Assembly: GCF_002224265.1 (NCBI RefSeq) | Contig: NZ_CP012881.1 | Location: 2,666,001-2,730,000 of the forward strand | Direction of reading: 5' to 3' | Length of the DNA stretch: 64,000 nt | From: Vibrio vulnificus NBRC 15645 = ATCC 27562 | GTDB lineage: Bacteria; Pseudomonadota; Gammaproteobacteria; Enterobacterales; Vibrionaceae | The notes under the pieces: generated by a model | What the model was told of the DNA's origin: nothing | Databases searched by the model: none | Seen by the model: the letters and a program-made list of their open reading frames with translations, nothing else | In this document: positions 49,773 to 59,650 of the stretch, one piece after another | Numbering within the stretch: the first letter of the stretch is position 1 | Layout: each line of letters starts with the position of its first letter | Made by a program: the position numbers and the translations under genes

Positions 49773-51611
49773 ATGACCCTACCTTTTCTTTTTCATGCGC
49801 AAACGCCGGATTATTTCCGCGTTGAGAATCAAATCGCTCACGTTACCTTAAGAGCTCAGCCTGAAGGCATTCAAGCCGTCTACCTGCGGCACGAGCCGGA
49901 CAATGAAGAATACTTAGTGGAAATGCAGCGAGTCTCTAAGTTAGGAGAACTCGATGGCTGGCAAGCGTCATTCCCTTTGAATAAAGACCGAGAGATTACC
50001 CAGTACGTTTTCAAAGTGATCACAGAGGGTGCCACCGTCTGGTTAGACGCTCGTGGCGTACAGAAACGGATGCCAGGCAGCGAGTACCATTTCAAATACA
50101 ACCAATCTCATCAGCCGCCAGAGTGGGTGAGTGAGCAGATTTTCTATCAAATTTTCCCTGATCGCTTCTGTAATGGTAACCCGGAGATCAGCGTTAGAAG
50201 TGGCGAATACTCGGTAAAAAATGGCACGCGTCCTGTGGTCGCAAAAGAGTGGGGAGCAGCCGTTGACAAAAACAATGGCTATGGGGGTTGTGAGTTTTAT
50301 GGCGGGGACTTGGCTGGAATTCGCAGCAAACTGGATTACCTGCAAACCTTAGGCGTGACAGCGCTCTATCTTAATCCAATTTTTTCGGCGCCAAGCAATC
50401 ACAAATACGACACCACCGATTACTTAACCATTGATCCGCATTTGGGAAGCAATCAAGAGTTTGCAGAGTTGAGCGAAGCGCTTCATCAACGCGGTATGAA
50501 AATTGTGCTTGATGCCGTTTTTAATCACACCTCATGTGAGCACCCTTGGTTTGATAAAAATGGGGTAGGTGAGATGGGGGCTTATCACCACATCGAATCG
50601 CCGTATCGCCATTATTATTTTTTCGAAGACGATAGCCAGAATTATATTGGCTGGAAGGGCGTTGACAGCTTACCAGTACTGAATTTTGAACATGAAGAGG
50701 TACGTAATTACATTTATGCCAGCGAACAAGCGGCCATTCGCCACTGGTTGAAAGCACCTTATCGAATCGATGGTTGGCGTTTTGACGTGATCCACATGCT
50801 TGGAGAAGGTGAAGGGGCGAGCAACAATGCCTACTATGTTAAGCAGTTCCGCAATGCGACTAAACAAGAAAACCCTCAAGCTTATGTATTGGGGGAGCAT
50901 TTCTTTGAGGCGAGTAAGTGGCTCCAAGGCGATCAAGAAGACGGCTCGATGAATTACTACGGCTTTGCGCATCCAGTGAGAGCATTATTGGCCCAAAAAG
51001 ACATTGCCTACCACCCTATTGAGATCGACTGCATCGACTTTGTTGATTGGCTAAATGAATCACGCGCTAAAGTACCTTGGCTTAACCAGCTCAGCCAGTT
51101 CAATCAACTCGACAGCCACGACACCGCACGTTTTATTACCTTGTTGGAAAATGACCAAGCGCGCATGAACATTGCTCTCGGCTTGCTGTTCACTTATGTC
51201 GGAACCCCATGCATTTATTATGGTAGTGAAGTTGGGCTGGAAGGTGAGAATGACCCAGATAACCGCCGCTGTTTCCCGTGGGAGCGTATTGGTCATGTGG
51301 AGACGTTCCAATATCACCAACGCCTGATTGAACTTCGCAAAACGTCTAAGGCGCTGCAGCAAGGTTCGATCCAATTTTTGCATGTTGAACCAGCGTCGTT
51401 CAGTTTTGCTCGTCAGTATGGTGAAGACACTCTGCTTGTTATGGTCAACTTAGATTCGAAGGCATGCACTATGACGCTGCCAATTTGGCAACTTGGAAAG
51501 CCGCAGGGACGTCTGGTTTCCCTATTGGGTAATGAAAGTGCTTTGCAAGTAAATGGTAAAGTTGCGGTTAATATCTCTTCTGAATCCATTCAAATTTGGA
51601 AACTTGAGTGA
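49773..51611 (+). CDS. malZ: GH13 alpha-glycosidase (maltodextrin glucosidase / neopullulanase type)
   Basis: The product has 612 residues from the chosen ATG at 49773. An N-terminal beta domain (residues 1-110) precedes the GH13 barrel. Catalytic sites are visible: IDGWRFDVIHML (nucleophile Asp), YVLGEHFFEASKWL (acid Glu), LDSHDTARFI (transition-state Asp), and the calcium/His site VFNHTSCEHPWF. There is no signal peptide, so it is cytoplasmic and probably trims maltodextrins. The frame stays open upstream to 49590, but that overlaps the ATPase gene. The symbol is tentative, because neopullulanases look alike. Confidence 0.85.
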   Translation: MTLPFLFHAQTPDYFRVENQIAHVTLRAQPEGIQAVYLRHEPDNEEYLVEMQRVSKLGELDGWQASFPLNKDREITQYVFKVITEGATVWLDARGVQKRMPGSEYHFKYNQSHQPPEWVSEQIFYQIFPDRFCNGNPEISVRSGEYSVKNGTRPVVAKEWGAAVDKNNGYGGCEFYGGDLAGIRSKLDYLQTLGVTALYLNPIFSAPSNHKYDTTDYLTIDPHLGSNQEFAELSEALHQRGMKIVLDAVFNHTSCEHPWFDKNGVGEMGAYHHIESPYRHYYFFEDDSQNYIGWKGVDSLPVLNFEHEEVRNYIYASEQAAIRHWLKAPYRIDGWRFDVIHMLGEGEGASNNAYYVKQFRNATKQENPQAYVLGEHFFEASKWLQGDQEDGSMNYYGFAHPVRALLAQKDIAYHPIEIDCIDFVDWLNESRAKVPWLNQLSQFNQLDSHDTARFITLLENDQARMNIALGLLFTYVGTPCIYYGSEVGLEGENDPDNRRCFPWERIGHVETFQYHQRLIELRKTSKALQQGSIQFLHVEPASFSFARQYGEDTLLVMVNLDSKACTMTLPIWQLGKPQGRLVSLLGNESALQVNGKVAVNISSESIQIWKLE

Positions 51612-51663
51612 CAGTTCTAGCACAATCTATTAATATTTAAACTGTTCTCAAACAAAAGACATC

Positions 51664-51702
51664 AAACCCTTTGACATGCAATGCAGTCAAAGGGTTTTGT
51701 TT
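51664..51702 (+). terminator. Terminator of the GH13 gene
   Basis: AAACCCTTTGAC and GTCAAAGGGTTT pair around a 10-base loop, followed by TGTTTCT. It argues against any diguanylate cyclase start at 51676, which falls inside the hairpin. Confidence 0.75.
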
Positions 51703-51723
51703 CTCAGCACCCTTGGTTATCGA

Positions 51724-53217
51724 ATGAGAAAAAAAAGACAATTTAGCCGACGCTTTGTGGTTCTTTTCCCTGCGTTAATTTTCTTCACAGTAATGTTTAT
51801 CACTGTGAAGAATTACTACGATTCGGTAAACCGCAACATTGCTGAAGAATATGACCGTATCAATACAACATTAACGCGTAGCATTAAAATACTGACGGCG
51901 CTCGAATACAGCTTTAGCAGCTACACCGATGATGGCTACTCGATTCTCAGTAATCACAATGCCAAAATTGAGAATGGACTTTGTTCTATCTGGCCGATAG
52001 ACCCTCTATTGCGCGCTGAGGGAAAAGTGCCTGACCAACCCGAGGTTGATATTAATTACATGTTGGTTGGTGTGACTGAGTTATGTGAAGTAAATAGCGG
52101 GCTGAATGTGAGAGTCAGTAACAAATCAGGTTTTGCTCCGTCGCTTTCATTTCTACATGACATTGAGCCCTTTATGGTGGGCATTTTGTATCTTGATAAA
52201 CATGGCTATGCCATTACGTCACCAGACAGTTACGCCGCTTCATTTTCATTGGAGCTATTAGACACGCTCAAAGCGAGACCATTTTGGCAGAAGACGGCAA
52301 ACTCGCCAGGGAAAGTCACCTTTACTGGGCCAGGATATGATCTCAATTTGGGACGTGTTCAAAATGAAAGCCGTTACTCATTGTCCATCCCCGTTTTTGA
52401 GCATAGCGAGCACCAGGGCATGCTAATGATGACGCTTGACAGTCATGTTCTCTTGCAAAACAAAAAACAGCTGGGGGGGCAGATACATCTTGCCAATCTG
52501 AACTTCGCTTTGCCCGACAATGCGCTACTTGTCACTAATGTAGAGTTGCCCACCTTGGATGACACGCATGCGCTGTATTATGGGTTTTCTTGGAAGAAAG
52601 AACTTCAAAATTTTGTTAGTTATGAACGTTATAGTGTGATTGCGGCGGTGTTCATTTACTTACTTTCTACTTTTACTTTGTTTTTAGTTAACACGCGCAC
52701 TGAACGTCAATATTTCAAAGAACTTGCTACCAGAGACCCAATGACAGGACTACTCAATCGCCGTGGGATGCAGGCGGTTTGGCGAAACAAAATTTCCAAG
52801 AAGAAGATAGCGCTTGCGGTGTTTGATATTGATGATTTTAAGGCGATTAATGATACCTATGGTCATGATGTGGGTGATGAAGCGATCAAATTAGTGGCCA
52901 GTTGTATTCGCGATAATATCCGCCAATGCGATGTGGCATCTCGATTTGGTGGTGAAGAATTTGTCATTACCCTTTATGGCGATGAATGCGATGGCATGGA
53001 GAAAGTGCTAGCAAGAGTTCGTGAGGCCGTCAATGAACGGTCACCTCAAGTGGTGAGGCACGGTTTTACGATTTCAGCAGGCGTGGTGATACGTGAAATG
53101 GGTGCAGGTGACAGCTTTGATGCGTTGTTCAAAGCTGCCGATGATAGTCTCTACCAAGCGAAAACCAGTGGCAAAGACAAAATTGTTTACTGTGCCACCT
53201 CGAGCTGTTCACGATAG
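51724..53217 (+). CDS. Membrane-bound diguanylate cyclase (GGDEF)
   Basis: The product has 497 residues from ATG 51724. It opens with MRKKRQFSRRF and a membrane segment (about 9-28), then a periplasmic sensor region of about 260 residues with two cysteines (LCSIWPIDP, VTELCEVNS), a second membrane segment near 305-322, and a GGDEF domain. The active site is RFGGEEFVITLYG, and an RxxD inhibitory site (RQCD) is five residues before it. It should make c-di-GMP. The upstream terminator rules out the longer start. Its 3' end overlaps dusC by 31 bases. Confidence 0.9.
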   Translation: MRKKRQFSRRFVVLFPALIFFTVMFITVKNYYDSVNRNIAEEYDRINTTLTRSIKILTALEYSFSSYTDDGYSILSNHNAKIENGLCSIWPIDPLLRAEGKVPDQPEVDINYMLVGVTELCEVNSGLNVRVSNKSGFAPSLSFLHDIEPFMVGILYLDKHGYAITSPDSYAASFSLELLDTLKARPFWQKTANSPGKVTFTGPGYDLNLGRVQNESRYSLSIPVFEHSEHQGMLMMTLDSHVLLQNKKQLGGQIHLANLNFALPDNALLVTNVELPTLDDTHALYYGFSWKKELQNFVSYERYSVIAAVFIYLLSTFTLFLVNTRTERQYFKELATRDPMTGLLNRRGMQAVWRNKISKKKIALAVFDIDDFKAINDTYGHDVGDEAIKLVASCIRDNIRQCDVASRFGGEEFVITLYGDECDGMEKVLARVREAVNERSPQVVRHGFTISAGVVIREMGAGDSFDALFKAADDSLYQAKTSGKDKIVYCATSSCSR

Positions 53218-54143
53218 TGGTGCAAGTGAGCCACTATGGCTTCCACTTGCGTCAAGGTGCGAATATCGCGGAACAGGTCAGCCGCTTGTGGGTACGCTTG
53301 GCGCAAATAAGCAAACCACTGCTTGATACGATTTGGGTAATATTTCCCTTTGTCGCCACGCACTTCGTATTGGGTGTATTTGAGCAATAAATCCACCACT
53401 TCGTGCCACGGCATCGCACGGTGATTGTGCTTAACGATGTTGCCCAAGTTAGGTACGTTTAATGCGCCACGGCACACCATCAAAGAATCGATGCCAGTGG
53501 TTTCAATGCAGGCCTGACCATCGGCATAGTTCCAGATTTCGCCATTGGCAATCAGAGGAATAGTGGAACGTTGGCGGATTTGGTCAATGTAATCCCATTT
53601 GATTTCACTCGCTTTATAGCCGCCAGCTTTGGTTCTTGCATGGACGGTTAGTTCATCCGCTTTGCCTTGCTCTACCGCATCGACAATCTCGAAACAATCT
53701 TCCGGGTTTTCCCAGCCCAGACGAATTTTGGCAGAAACTGGAATGTGCGAGGGCACTGCATCACGACACGCGTTGACCACTTGATAGATCAGTTCTGGGT
53801 GTTGCAGTAGCGCTGCGCCCCCTTTGCTCTGGTTGACCATTTTTGCCGGACAACCGAAGTTCAGATCGATACCATGCGCCCCGAGCTCCGCGGCGCGGAT
53901 AGCATTTTCGGCCATCCAGTGGGGATCTTGGCCTAACAGCTGCACTTTGACAGGAACACCATTTTTTGTTTTTGACCCTTGTTTCAGTTCTGGGCAGAGG
54001 CGATAAAACACATGATCTGGGAGGGGTTGGCTGACAACGCGAACAAACTCAGTGACACAAAAATCGTAGTCATTGATTTCGGTAAGCATCTCTCGCATCA
54101 GGTGGTCGAGCACACCTTCCATCGGTCCCAATATTACTCGCAT
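53187..54143 (-). CDS. dusC: tRNA-dihydrouridine(16) synthase DusC
   Basis: The product has 318 residues. The start MRVILGPMEGVLDHLMREML is typical of DusC. The FMN enzyme's catalytic cysteine is in LNFGCPAKMVNQSKGGAALL. TVHARTKAGGYKASEIKWDY and PLIANGEIWN are also conserved. It reduces uridine 16 in tRNA. It is convergent with the diguanylate cyclase gene and overlaps its 3' end. Confidence 0.94.
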   Translation of the reverse strand: MRVILGPMEGVLDHLMREMLTEINDYDFCVTEFVRVVSQPLPDHVFYRLCPELKQGSKTKNGVPVKVQLLGQDPHWMAENAIRAAELGAHGIDLNFGCPAKMVNQSKGGAALLQHPELIYQVVNACRDAVPSHIPVSAKIRLGWENPEDCFEIVDAVEQGKADELTVHARTKAGGYKASEIKWDYIDQIRQRSTIPLIANGEIWNYADGQACIETTGIDSLMVCRGALNVPNLGNIVKHNHRAMPWHEVVDLLLKYTQYEVRGDKGKYYPNRIKQWFAYLRQAYPQAADLFRDIRTLTQVEAIVAHLHHYREQLEVAQ

Positions 54144-54269
54144 GGTCTATTACTGCCTCTTTAAAAACGAGGCGCGATTGTAGCGACTCACCTTAGCCTT
54201 GTCACGATACAGGTTAGGGTAATCGAGCGGAAATCGAGATTAAATGGTCAATTTTACTAGGCATGGGTA

Positions 54270-54275
54270 TATAAT
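54270..54275 (+). promoter_or_regulatory. Candidate -10 box upstream of the YecA-like gene
   Basis: TATAAT lies 32 bases before the start at 54307. No good -35 hexamer is seen; TCAATT is 16 bases upstream. Confidence 0.4.
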
Positions 54276-54306
54276 CCGTCGAAATTGAAAAAGAAGCCTA
54301 TTAACG

Positions 54307-54915
54307 ATGCAATATCAATTAATCGAATTAAACGATTCATCATGCCAAGCTACAGCGTGGTTTATTGAAGGTGCCGTACTGGCAGCCAACCTGACGATTC
54401 AGCCGACCGATCCTGATACTTGGCTAACCGAGTTGCTCGGGGATGTGTCTGTCGAGCTTCGCGCGGCGGTGACGGAGCAAATTCATAAGCAGCATAATCG
54501 GATTTTGCGCAATGAATATTCATTGCTCGAACTGGTGGGCAATGAAAGAGATAACTTGGCTGACTTTGCCGAAGGTTTTATGTCTTTGTGGCCAAGAGTT
54601 GAAGAGCAATGGCAATCAGCCACCGTTAATGACGGTACTCAACGCATGATGCAGGCGCTCTTTACCAGCTTTATGTTGGCCATTGATGAAGAGAGCACTC
54701 AACAGCAAATGCGTGCTGCCGGAATTGAAGCGCCACCCGCTTTGAGCGATTTCATTGACCAAATGGATCTGATGATTAACGAAGTGGCGCTTGCCGCCGA
54801 TGAGCTGATGGTTGGCAATAAATCACAAAGTTTGAATCCTTTCAAAGGAGTAGGGCGAAACGACCTTTGTCCTTGTCAAAGTGGCAAAAAATTCAAACTG
54901 TGTTGTGGCCAATAA
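54307..54915 (+). CDS. UPF0149/YecA-family protein with SEC-C motif
   Basis: The product has 202 residues. The YecA/YgfB-type helical domain occupies about 1-165 (FAEGFMSLWPRVEEQW). The C-terminus has a SEC-C zinc motif (RNDLCPCQSGKKFKLCCGQ), as in SecA tails and YecA. It may bind ribosomes or SecA partners; E. coli YecA with SEC-C behaves so. Clear promoter element upstream and a strong terminator after it, so it is probably monocistronic. Confidence 0.85.
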   Translation: MQYQLIELNDSSCQATAWFIEGAVLAANLTIQPTDPDTWLTELLGDVSVELRAAVTEQIHKQHNRILRNEYSLLELVGNERDNLADFAEGFMSLWPRVEEQWQSATVNDGTQRMMQALFTSFMLAIDEESTQQQMRAAGIEAPPALSDFIDQMDLMINEVALAADELMVGNKSQSLNPFKGVGRNDLCPCQSGKKFKLCCGQ

Positions 54916-54933
54916 TCAAAGCGCGACAAACAA

Positions 54934-54967
54934 AACAGCCGACTCTGAATGAGTCGGCTGTTTTTTT
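54934..54967 (+). terminator. Terminator of the YecA-like gene
   Basis: AACAGCCGACTC and GAGTCGGCTGTT pair around TGAAT, followed by T7. Confidence 0.9.
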
Positions 54968-54994
54968 ACCTGCAGTTCCAAGTTTTCGTTGGGA

Positions 54995-55537
54995 CTATTT
55001 TGATTTGAAAAACTGAGCAATAACGATAAACGCGAGCGCTACTAGGTTACCAGCAAAGATAATCACCAACCATTGTGGCATCGAAAGCGTCATGAACTGC
55101 CAGACGATTTTGCTACAGTCGCCATAGGCTTCAAACATCCAAGGCACCCATTGATTCAATGGAGCCCAATCTGGGAAGGTGACAAACAGATCACAAGTAG
55201 CAAAAGGCGACGGATTAAACTGGTAATCAACGTGTTGTAATGACAACGCCAACCCTTTGTAAGCACTAGCTCCCCAAGCTGCCAAACCTAACCAACGAAC
55301 AAGTGGGTTATTGGGGGCAATCAGGCCAAAGAGTGCAGCGCCACCTACGCCAAGCATCGCCACGCGCTCATAAATACACATCACACAGGGTGACAGCATC
55401 ATCACATGCTGAAAGAACAGCGCCGCTCCTTCAAAAAAGACCACGAAGAGTAGCAATAGCAGCCATGAGATTCTGTTTTTTGAAAACTGATTGAGTGATG
55501 CAAATAAATTCACTTCTAAAATCCTTTGTATGTTCAA
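54995..55537 (-). CDS. dsbB: Disulfide bond formation protein DsbB
   Basis: The product has 180 residues and four membrane segments. The redox pairs are present: CVMC (in LSPCVMCIYERVAM, around residues 46-49) in the first periplasmic loop and the second pair in ATCDLFVTFPDW and AYGDCSKIVW. DsbB re-oxidises DsbA and passes electrons to quinone. Downstream of nhaB on the same strand, as in E. coli. A hairpin separates the two. Confidence 0.95.
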   Translation of the reverse strand: MNIQRILEVNLFASLNQFSKNRISWLLLLLFVVFFEGAALFFQHVMMLSPCVMCIYERVAMLGVGGAALFGLIAPNNPLVRWLGLAAWGASAYKGLALSLQHVDYQFNPSPFATCDLFVTFPDWAPLNQWVPWMFEAYGDCSKIVWQFMTLSMPQWLVIIFAGNLVALAFIVIAQFFKSK

Positions 55538-55539
55538 TA

Positions 55540-55567
55540 AAAAAGCTCTGAATACTCAGAGCTTTTT
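55540..55567 (-). terminator. Hairpin between nhaB and dsbB
   Basis: AGCTCTGA and TCAGAGCT pair around ATAC with A/T runs on both sides. On the minus strand it follows nhaB, and it would reduce read-through into dsbB. Confidence 0.75.
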
Positions 55568-55600
55568 ATCTCGGATAAGTTTCTTTAGCAAACTAAAAAT

Positions 55601-57190
55601 TTAATGTCCGCCGGAAATTGCTTGAGTTGCTTCACCCACATGATGAGCAATCCAACCTGCGTCGTAAAACCAAGTTGTCATAGGTTCAAGTAAGAACACG
55701 ATGCCGAACAAGCCAACCAGAGCCAGTACAATCGTGTATGGCAGAGCCATGACAACCATTTTGCCGTAAGACAGACGAATCAATGGTGCGAGTGCTGAAG
55801 TCAACAAAAATAGGAACGCCGCTTGACCGTTCGGTGTTGCTACTGATGGCAAGTTAGTTCCTGTGTTGATCGCCACGGCCAGTAAATCAAACTGGTCACG
55901 TGTAATTATGCCTTCTACTAGCGCAGTTTTGACTTCGTTGATGTAAACCGTACCGACGAACACGTTGTCAGACACCATCGAAAGCAAACCGTTTGCCACG
56001 TAGAACATCGCCAACTGCGTGCCCTTGTCTTCCACCGCGAGAACCGCATCGATAACAGGCTTAAACAACTCTTGGTCGATGATTACCGCCACAATAGAGA
56101 AGAAAACCGCAAGAAGTGCCGTAAATGGCAGTGCTTCTTCAAACGCTTTACCTAGTGAGTGTTCTTCAATCACACCAGTGAAGGCAGTGGCTAGGATGAT
56201 GACGGACAAACCAATCAAACCTACCGCGGCCAAGTGCAGTGCAAGGCCGACAATAAGCCATACGGCGATAAGACCTTGAATCCAAAGTTTGGCCACATCT
56301 TGGTTGGTACGTGCTTTGCGCTCTTCTTTGTCGAATTCGACAAGGATATGACGAACGTTATCTGGTAGTTCAGCGCCGTAGCCAAACACCTTAAGTTTTT
56401 CGACCGCAAAACAGGTGAGCAAACCACAGATGAAAACAGGAAGCGTAACTGGAGCCATGCGAATCAAAAACTCACCAAACAGCCAACTTGCTTGGTCTGC
56501 AATGATCAAGTTTTGAGGTTCACCTACCATGGTCGTCACGCCACCGAGCGCAGTACCAACACCTGCATGCATGAGCAGAGAGCGCAAAAATGCGCGGTAG
56601 TTTTCTAAGTCGTCACGAGTCAGCTCGGCAAGATGATCATCTTGCGTATGGTCGTGATCGGAACTGACGCCCTTACCCGATGCCACTTTGTGGTAGATCG
56701 AATAGAAACCCACAGCAACGCTGATAACAACGGCGATAACAGTCAGTGCGTCTAAGAAAGCGGAAAGAAAGGCCGCGGCAAAACAAAACGCTAAGGACAA
56801 AATCGCTTTAGAGCGAATGCCAAGCAATATCTTGGTGAAAATGAAGAGTAGCAACTGCTTCATGAAGTAGATGCCAGCGACCATAAAGACCAGTAACAAC
56901 AACACTTCGATATTGGCGACGAGCTCATGCTTAACCTGTTCAGGGCTAGTCATGCCAATCGCGATGGCTTCAATGGCTAATAAACCACCAGGTTGAAGAG
57001 GATAACATTTGAGCGCCATTGCCAACGTGAAAATAAATTCCACGACGAGTAGCCAGCCTGCTACAAATGGGTCAACGAAGAAGAAAACAATCGGGTTAAT
57101 GATTAAAAAAGAAATGATGGCAACTTTATACCAATCAGGCGCTTTACCAAGAAAATTCTTAATAAAAGCGTTTCCGAGCGACATCGGCAT
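55601..57190 (-). CDS. nhaB: Na+/H+ antiporter NhaB
   Basis: The product has 529 residues with 12 or so membrane segments. Family stretches: [20 protein letters not shown] and [20 protein letters not shown], then [20 protein letters not shown] near the C-terminus. It exchanges cytoplasmic sodium for external protons, important in a marine organism. It is divergent from fadR and upstream of dsbB, the classical order in gammaproteobacteria. Confidence 0.96.
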   Translation of the reverse strand: MPMSLGNAFIKNFLGKAPDWYKVAIISFLIINPIVFFFVDPFVAGWLLVVEFIFTLAMALKCYPLQPGGLLAIEAIAIGMTSPEQVKHELVANIEVLLLLVFMVAGIYFMKQLLLFIFTKILLGIRSKAILSLAFCFAAAFLSAFLDALTVIAVVISVAVGFYSIYHKVASGKGVSSDHDHTQDDHLAELTRDDLENYRAFLRSLLMHAGVGTALGGVTTMVGEPQNLIIADQASWLFGEFLIRMAPVTLPVFICGLLTCFAVEKLKVFGYGAELPDNVRHILVEFDKEERKARTNQDVAKLWIQGLIAVWLIVGLALHLAAVGLIGLSVIILATAFTGVIEEHSLGKAFEEALPFTALLAVFFSIVAVIIDQELFKPVIDAVLAVEDKGTQLAMFYVANGLLSMVSDNVFVGTVYINEVKTALVEGIITRDQFDLLAVAINTGTNLPSVATPNGQAAFLFLLTSALAPLIRLSYGKMVVMALPYTIVLALVGLFGIVFLLEPMTTWFYDAGWIAHHVGEATQAISGGH

Positions 57191-57830
57191 GATAATTCTC
57201 TTATTAACTTATATATGAATAGACACTACAACATAGTGCTTAAGCCTATGCTTTAAAGAAGAAATATCTATCTTTATAAACAATAACTTAGAAAAACAAC
57301 AATCCTTGTTAAAATGTAGTCTTGCCAAGTTACTTCCCTTGAACTTAAGCACCGCTCTTATTTTCGCCCGCAACTCTACTCTCAAGTAACATTTAGTCAA
57401 CAGGAAATCCCAATCCTGTCTTCATTTGCTGACTTAATTTCGCAAAACGCGATCGAAGTAGCACAAGTATATCATGTAAACTATGCAAAAGTTCGCTTAT
57501 CATCATAATTTACGTTCAAAGCATAAAAAAGTTAAATTAAGAAGGAGTATTAACCGATTAACTCAATTTTAATTTGCAATTTATGAATTTAAAAATGTGA
57601 CCCAGTACCCTTTATTTATTCTGGCTTTGTGCATGGCCTTGCGGCCATAAAATGTATTTTTTGACGACTTGCAGATTCGGAAAAGGCATTTTTTATCCAA
57701 TTTAACTTAGAGTGTTTACTCTATATTGCAATTTGGTTGCATTTCGTGATAGTAAATTTTCCGCAAATGAAGAAGTAGTGGTATGATGAGTGCCATTCGA
57801 CCCAAAACAAATATTGGAATAACAAATATA
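57191..57830. other. nhaB-fadR divergent gap
   Basis: A 640-bp AT-rich gap, long for this pair. I found no gene; short open frames lack ribosome sites. It presumably contains the promoters of both genes. No repeated or palindromic element stands out. Confidence 0.5.
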
Positions 57831-58670
57831 ATGGTCATTAAGGCAAAGAGCCCTGCGGGATTTGCAGAGAAATACATTATCGAAAGCATCTGGAATGGGC
57901 GTTTCCCTCCAGGTTCCATTTTACCTGCTGAGCGTGAGCTGTCTGAACTGATTGGTGTTACGCGCACCACACTACGTGAGGTTTTACAAAGACTTGCTCG
58001 TGATGGTTGGTTGACGATCCAACATGGTAAGCCAACCAAAGTGAACCAGTTTATGGAAACCTCGGGTTTGCATATCCTCGATACACTCATGACGCTAGAC
58101 GTTGATAACGCAACAAATATTGTGGAAGATTTGCTTGCAGCACGTACAAACATCAGTCCGATATTCATGCGTTATGCTTTTAAAGTGAATAAAGAAAACT
58201 CTGAGCGTACGATCAAAACCGTTATTGATTCATGTGAGCAATTGGTTGCCGCTGAATCTTGGGATGCATTTTTGTCATCGTCTCCTTATGCCGACAAAAT
58301 TCAGCAAAATGTAAAAGAAGACAATGAGAAAGATGAAGCGAAACGCCAAGAAATCTTGATTGCGAAGACCTTCAACTTCTACGACTACATGCTGTTCCAG
58401 CGTTTGGCCTTCCATTCAGGAAATCAAATTTATGGTTTGATTTTTAATGGTTTGAAGAAGCTCTATGATCGTGTCGGTAGTTTTTACTTCTCTAATCCAG
58501 CGTCTCGTGAATTGGCCCTCAAGTTTTATCGCCAACTGCTGTTGACGTGTGAGTCAGGACAGCGTGAACAGTTACCAGCGTTGATTCGTCAATACGGTAT
58601 TGAGAGTGCGATGATTTGGAACGAGATGAAAAAGCAGCTTCCAACGAATTTCACAGAAGACGACTGTTAA
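57831..58670 (+). CDS. fadR: Fatty-acid metabolism regulator FadR
   Basis: The product has 279 residues. The GntR winged helix is at the N-terminus ([32 protein letters not shown]). The C-terminal acyl-CoA-binding domain holds an insertion near 138-180 ([20 protein letters not shown]) seen in Vibrio FadR and absent from E. coli FadR, which is 239 residues. It represses fad genes and activates fab genes, released by long-chain acyl-CoA. Start ATG 57831 gives [11 protein letters not shown]; the open frame upstream is not needed. Confidence 0.96.
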   Translation: MVIKAKSPAGFAEKYIIESIWNGRFPPGSILPAERELSELIGVTRTTLREVLQRLARDGWLTIQHGKPTKVNQFMETSGLHILDTLMTLDVDNATNIVEDLLAARTNISPIFMRYAFKVNKENSERTIKTVIDSCEQLVAAESWDAFLSSSPYADKIQQNVKEDNEKDEAKRQEILIAKTFNFYDYMLFQRLAFHSGNQIYGLIFNGLKKLYDRVGSFYFSNPASRELALKFYRQLLLTCESGQREQLPALIRQYGIESAMIWNEMKKQLPTNFTEDDC

Positions 58671-58689
58671 GTATTGACGTTGTTAATCG

Positions 58690-58716
58690 AAAACCGCCAG
58701 CCTGGCGGTTTTTTTA
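58690..58716 (+). terminator. fadR terminator
   Basis: AACCGCCA and TGGCGGTT pair around GCC, followed by T7. Confidence 0.9.
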
Positions 58717-58832
58717 TACCTGACTGTTGCACTCAAGCATTGTTGTTATAATATAACAAAACTCATTTGTGATCCGATGATTGAAAATTGGAGTATCAAC
58801 CCCCATAGTTGCAATACAGATGAGAAAACATC

Positions 58833-59480
58833 ATGTACAAAAGAGTCGTTAGATTAGACGTAACCAATCAAGTGAGTAGAGATATGGCGGAAGTTCGAGC
58901 CAGAGTCGATTTTAAAGTCGGTGCAAAAAGTAATATTGATGCGGAAATTCTTTCATTTCGTGGTTTGAAGACCGACAAAGAGCATGTGGCAGTCATCTTT
59001 AAATCGGCAGACGTGACTCAAGAAGTCCCCCTAGTCCGAATGCATTCTGAATGCCTCACTGGGGATGTGTTCCATTCGTCTCGCTGTGACTGTGGCGAGC
59101 AGTTGGAAGAGACAATCAATCGTATGGGTGAGTCTGGCGGTATTATTCTTTATCTTCGCCAAGAAGGTCGCGGAATCGGCCTTTACAACAAAATCGATGC
59201 TTACCGTTTGCAAAGCGAAGGGATGAATACTTATGAGGCCAATAACCATCTTGGCTTTGATGACGATCTTCGTGACTTTACGGAAGCGGCACAAATGCTT
59301 GAGGCGCTGGGCATCAAACAGATTCGATTAGTGACCAACAACCCTAAGAAGATTCGCGAACTAAGTGAGTACGGAATAGAGATTGTTGAAGTGGTCAATA
59401 CCTCTGCTCACATCAAAGAAGGCAATGAAAGCTACTTAAAGGCGAAAGTCTCTCATGGTAAGCACCATTTAAAAGTGTAA
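58833..59480 (+). CDS. ribA: GTP cyclohydrolase II
   Basis: The product has 215 residues. Zinc ligands and catalytic sites are in [20 protein letters not shown]; the GTP-binding region is [37 protein letters not shown] completes the fold. It opens GTP to make the first riboflavin precursor. The N-terminal 45 residues are longer than in E. coli RibA. It is free-standing rather than fused to RibB and sits just before the iron-regulated cluster, so it may be a second copy; the rest of the genome is not visible. Confidence 0.9.
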   Translation: MYKRVVRLDVTNQVSRDMAEVRARVDFKVGAKSNIDAEILSFRGLKTDKEHVAVIFKSADVTQEVPLVRMHSECLTGDVFHSSRCDCGEQLEETINRMGESGGIILYLRQEGRGIGLYNKIDAYRLQSEGMNTYEANNHLGFDDDLRDFTEAAQMLEALGIKQIRLVTNNPKKIRELSEYGIEIVEVVNTSAHIKEGNESYLKAKVSHGKHHLKV

Positions 59481-59506
59481 TGCGAAGTTGCTTAGCAATA
59501 ATTGAT

Positions 59507-59536
59507 AAAAAGCTCCACAGTTGTGGAGCTTTTTTT
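59507..59536 (+). terminator. ribA terminator
   Basis: AAAAAGCTCCACA and TGTGGAGCTTTTTTT pair around GT. Confidence 0.9.
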
Positions 59537-59590
59537 GTTTGTCACTTGCAAAAAAAATGTAACTTTGTATTATCTGGCGACTAAAGGTGC

Positions 59591-59609
59591 AAATAAGAAT
59601 AATTAGCAC
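59591..59609. promoter_or_regulatory. Fur box upstream of the imelysin gene
   Basis: AAATAAGAATAATTAGCAC differs in only three or four positions from a typical Vibrio Fur box (AAATGAGAATAATTATCAT). It lies 42 bases before the start of the iron-regulated gene. Confidence 0.7.
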
Positions 59610-59650
59610 TACGAATAACAAGTAAGAAATGCTCAACAAGGATGCTTCAG

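Noticed and set aside
57209..57400. Minus-strand 63-codon frame in the nhaB-fadR gap
   Set aside because: There is no ribosome site and no recognisable feature, and the region is expected to hold the nhaB promoter.
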